This document shows positions 4,679-5,354 of a stretch of 5,354 bases of DNA, in pieces. The position numbers and the translations under genes were made by a program. The stretch is taken from assembly GCA_947589525.1 (NCBI GenBank), contig CANQAW010000128.1, positions 1-5,354 on the forward strand. The letters run 5' to 3'. This DNA is from Candidatus Gastranaerophilales bacterium. GTDB lineage: Bacteria > Cyanobacteriota > Vampirovibrionia > Gastranaerophilales > Gastranaerophilaceae. Under the pieces are notes generated by a model that worked only from the letters and a program-made list of their open reading frames with translations, was not told the DNA's origin and did not search any database. The first letter of the stretch is position 1; each line of letters begins with the position of its first letter.

Positions 4679-5354
4679 ATGGAAAAAAGAGTATCTGAAA
4701 TTAACTTAAAAGATTTGACAGAGCTTGAACTTATGAGGCATTATAAAGAGTTATCAGATAAAAATTTCTGTATTGAAAAAGGTTTTTATCCTCTCGGTTC
4801 TTGCACTATGAAATATAACCCCAGAATTAACGAATGGGCAAGCAAACTTGAAGGTTTTTCTTCGCTTCACCCAAATCAAAATGACGCCGACTGTCAGGGT
4901 GCGCTAAAATTAATGTACGAGCTTCAAAATTATTTAAAAATCATAACGGGAATGAATGAAATAACTCTTCAACCCTGCGCAGGCGCGCATGGCGAGCTGA
5001 CCGGAATGATGATAATTAAAAAATATTTTGAAGACATAGGTCAAATTTCAACAAGAACAAAAGTAATTATCCCCGATAACGCACATGGAACAAACCCTGC
5101 AAGCGCTTCAATGTGCGGGTTTGAAATCGTTGTCGTAAAATCAAACGACGAAGGAAGCGTTGATATTGAGGAATTGAAAAAAATTGTAAAAGAATATAAC
5201 AGCCAAATTGCAGCTATTATGATGACAAACCCTAACACTTTAGGGCTTTTTGACAATAATATTTTAGAAATCTCTAAAATTCTTCACGATAACGGTTCTC
5301 TTTTATATTATGACGGGGCTAATTTTAACGCAATTATGGGCTACACTAACCCTA
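4679..5354 (+). CDS. gcvPB: Glycine dehydrogenase (decarboxylating) subunit 2, GcvPB, 3' end cut off
   Basis: The first 225 residues of the beta subunit of two-subunit P-protein, the PLP enzyme that decarboxylates glycine and passes the aminomethyl group to lipoyl-GcvH. Seen: the hallmark GFYPLGSCTMKYNPRINE (35-52), QPCAGAHGELTG (98-109), IPDNAHGTNPASASMCGFE (131-149), MTNPNTLGLFD (182-192) and LLYYDGANFNAIMG (208-221). All are highly conserved in the family. The PLP-binding lysine (HKTF-type motif) lies beyond the window edge. Family members are usually about 480 residues, so under half is seen. The ATG has AAGGGGA just upstream, and no in-frame start exists between it and the TAA at 4622-4624. 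This leaves the GFYPLGSCTMK motif at residue 35, some 40 residues earlier than usual. gcvPA, normally the adjacent upstream gene, is absent here. Confidence 0.93.
   Translation, partial: MEKRVSEINLKDLTELELMRHYKELSDKNFCIEKGFYPLGSCTMKYNPRINEWASKLEGFSSLHPNQNDADCQGALKLMYELQNYLKIITGMNEITLQPCAGAHGELTGMMIIKKYFEDIGQISTRTKVIIPDNAHGTNPASASMCGFEIVVVKSNDEGSVDIEELKKIVKEYNSQIAAIMMTNPNTLGLFDNNILEISKILHDNGSLLYYDGANFNAIMGYTNP

Noticed and set aside
5041..5256. 71-codon minus-strand hydrophobic frame
   Set aside because: Antisense to conserved gcvPB; its hydrophobicity arises from the complementary codons.
1..5354. CRISPR arrays, tRNA or rRNA genes, insertion-sequence ends, integrase or transposase genes
   Set aside because: I looked for regularly spaced repeats, cloverleaf-like segments, terminal inverted repeats and transposase motifs on both strands and saw none.

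Overview
This is an AT-rich window (roughly one third G+C by eye) carrying ordinary bacterial core-metabolism genes next to lineage-restricted membrane proteins. The low GC, Shine-Dalgarno-led genes, a two-subunit-type glycine decarboxylase and small membrane proteins whose N-terminus ends in an Asn-Phe-Lys-Gly stretch together remind me of gut Vampirovibrionia (Gastranaerophilales, 'Melainabacteria'). That placement is inference from memory and was not tested.

Left half, all on the minus strand. Positions 68-90 hold a bidirectional terminator, followed by a ubiE/menG-type methyltransferase (95-760). A compact regulatory gap (761-947) holds a -35-like promoter and a second hairpin-plus-U-tract that lies INSIDE the ubiE leader, then the terminator of the next gene. 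Next come a small exported protein of unknown function (948-1409, signal peptide, own extended -10 promoter) and leuA (1469-2999). leuA is broken: the conserved protein runs through two overlapping frames that change over at about 2300-2303, inside the catalytic barrel. The best explanation is a 5-nt deletion.

Centre. Between leuA and the plus-strand genes, positions 3041-3054 are a perfect 14-bp palindrome that supplies a consensus TATAAT in each direction, so leuA and the plus-strand genes appear to be driven divergently from one symmetric element. Downstream on the plus strand there is a leader of about 110-130 nt. It contains a 10-bp perfect inverted repeat (3061-3070 / 3124-3133) and a 9-codon ORF with a good ribosome-binding site.

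Right half, plus strand. Two unknown three-pass membrane proteins (3180-3785 and 3785-4624) overlap by one base, and the second has a perfect AGGAGG, so they are probably coupled and work together. After a 54-bp gap with its own -10, gcvPB (glycine decarboxylase subunit 2) starts at 4679 and runs off the window. It lacks the usual N-terminal extension and has no gcvPA directly upstream.

The metabolic genes (quinone methylation, leucine synthesis, glycine cleavage) share no evident pathway. The most unusual material is the coupled membrane pair with its structured leader, the ubiE leader terminator and the disrupted leuA.
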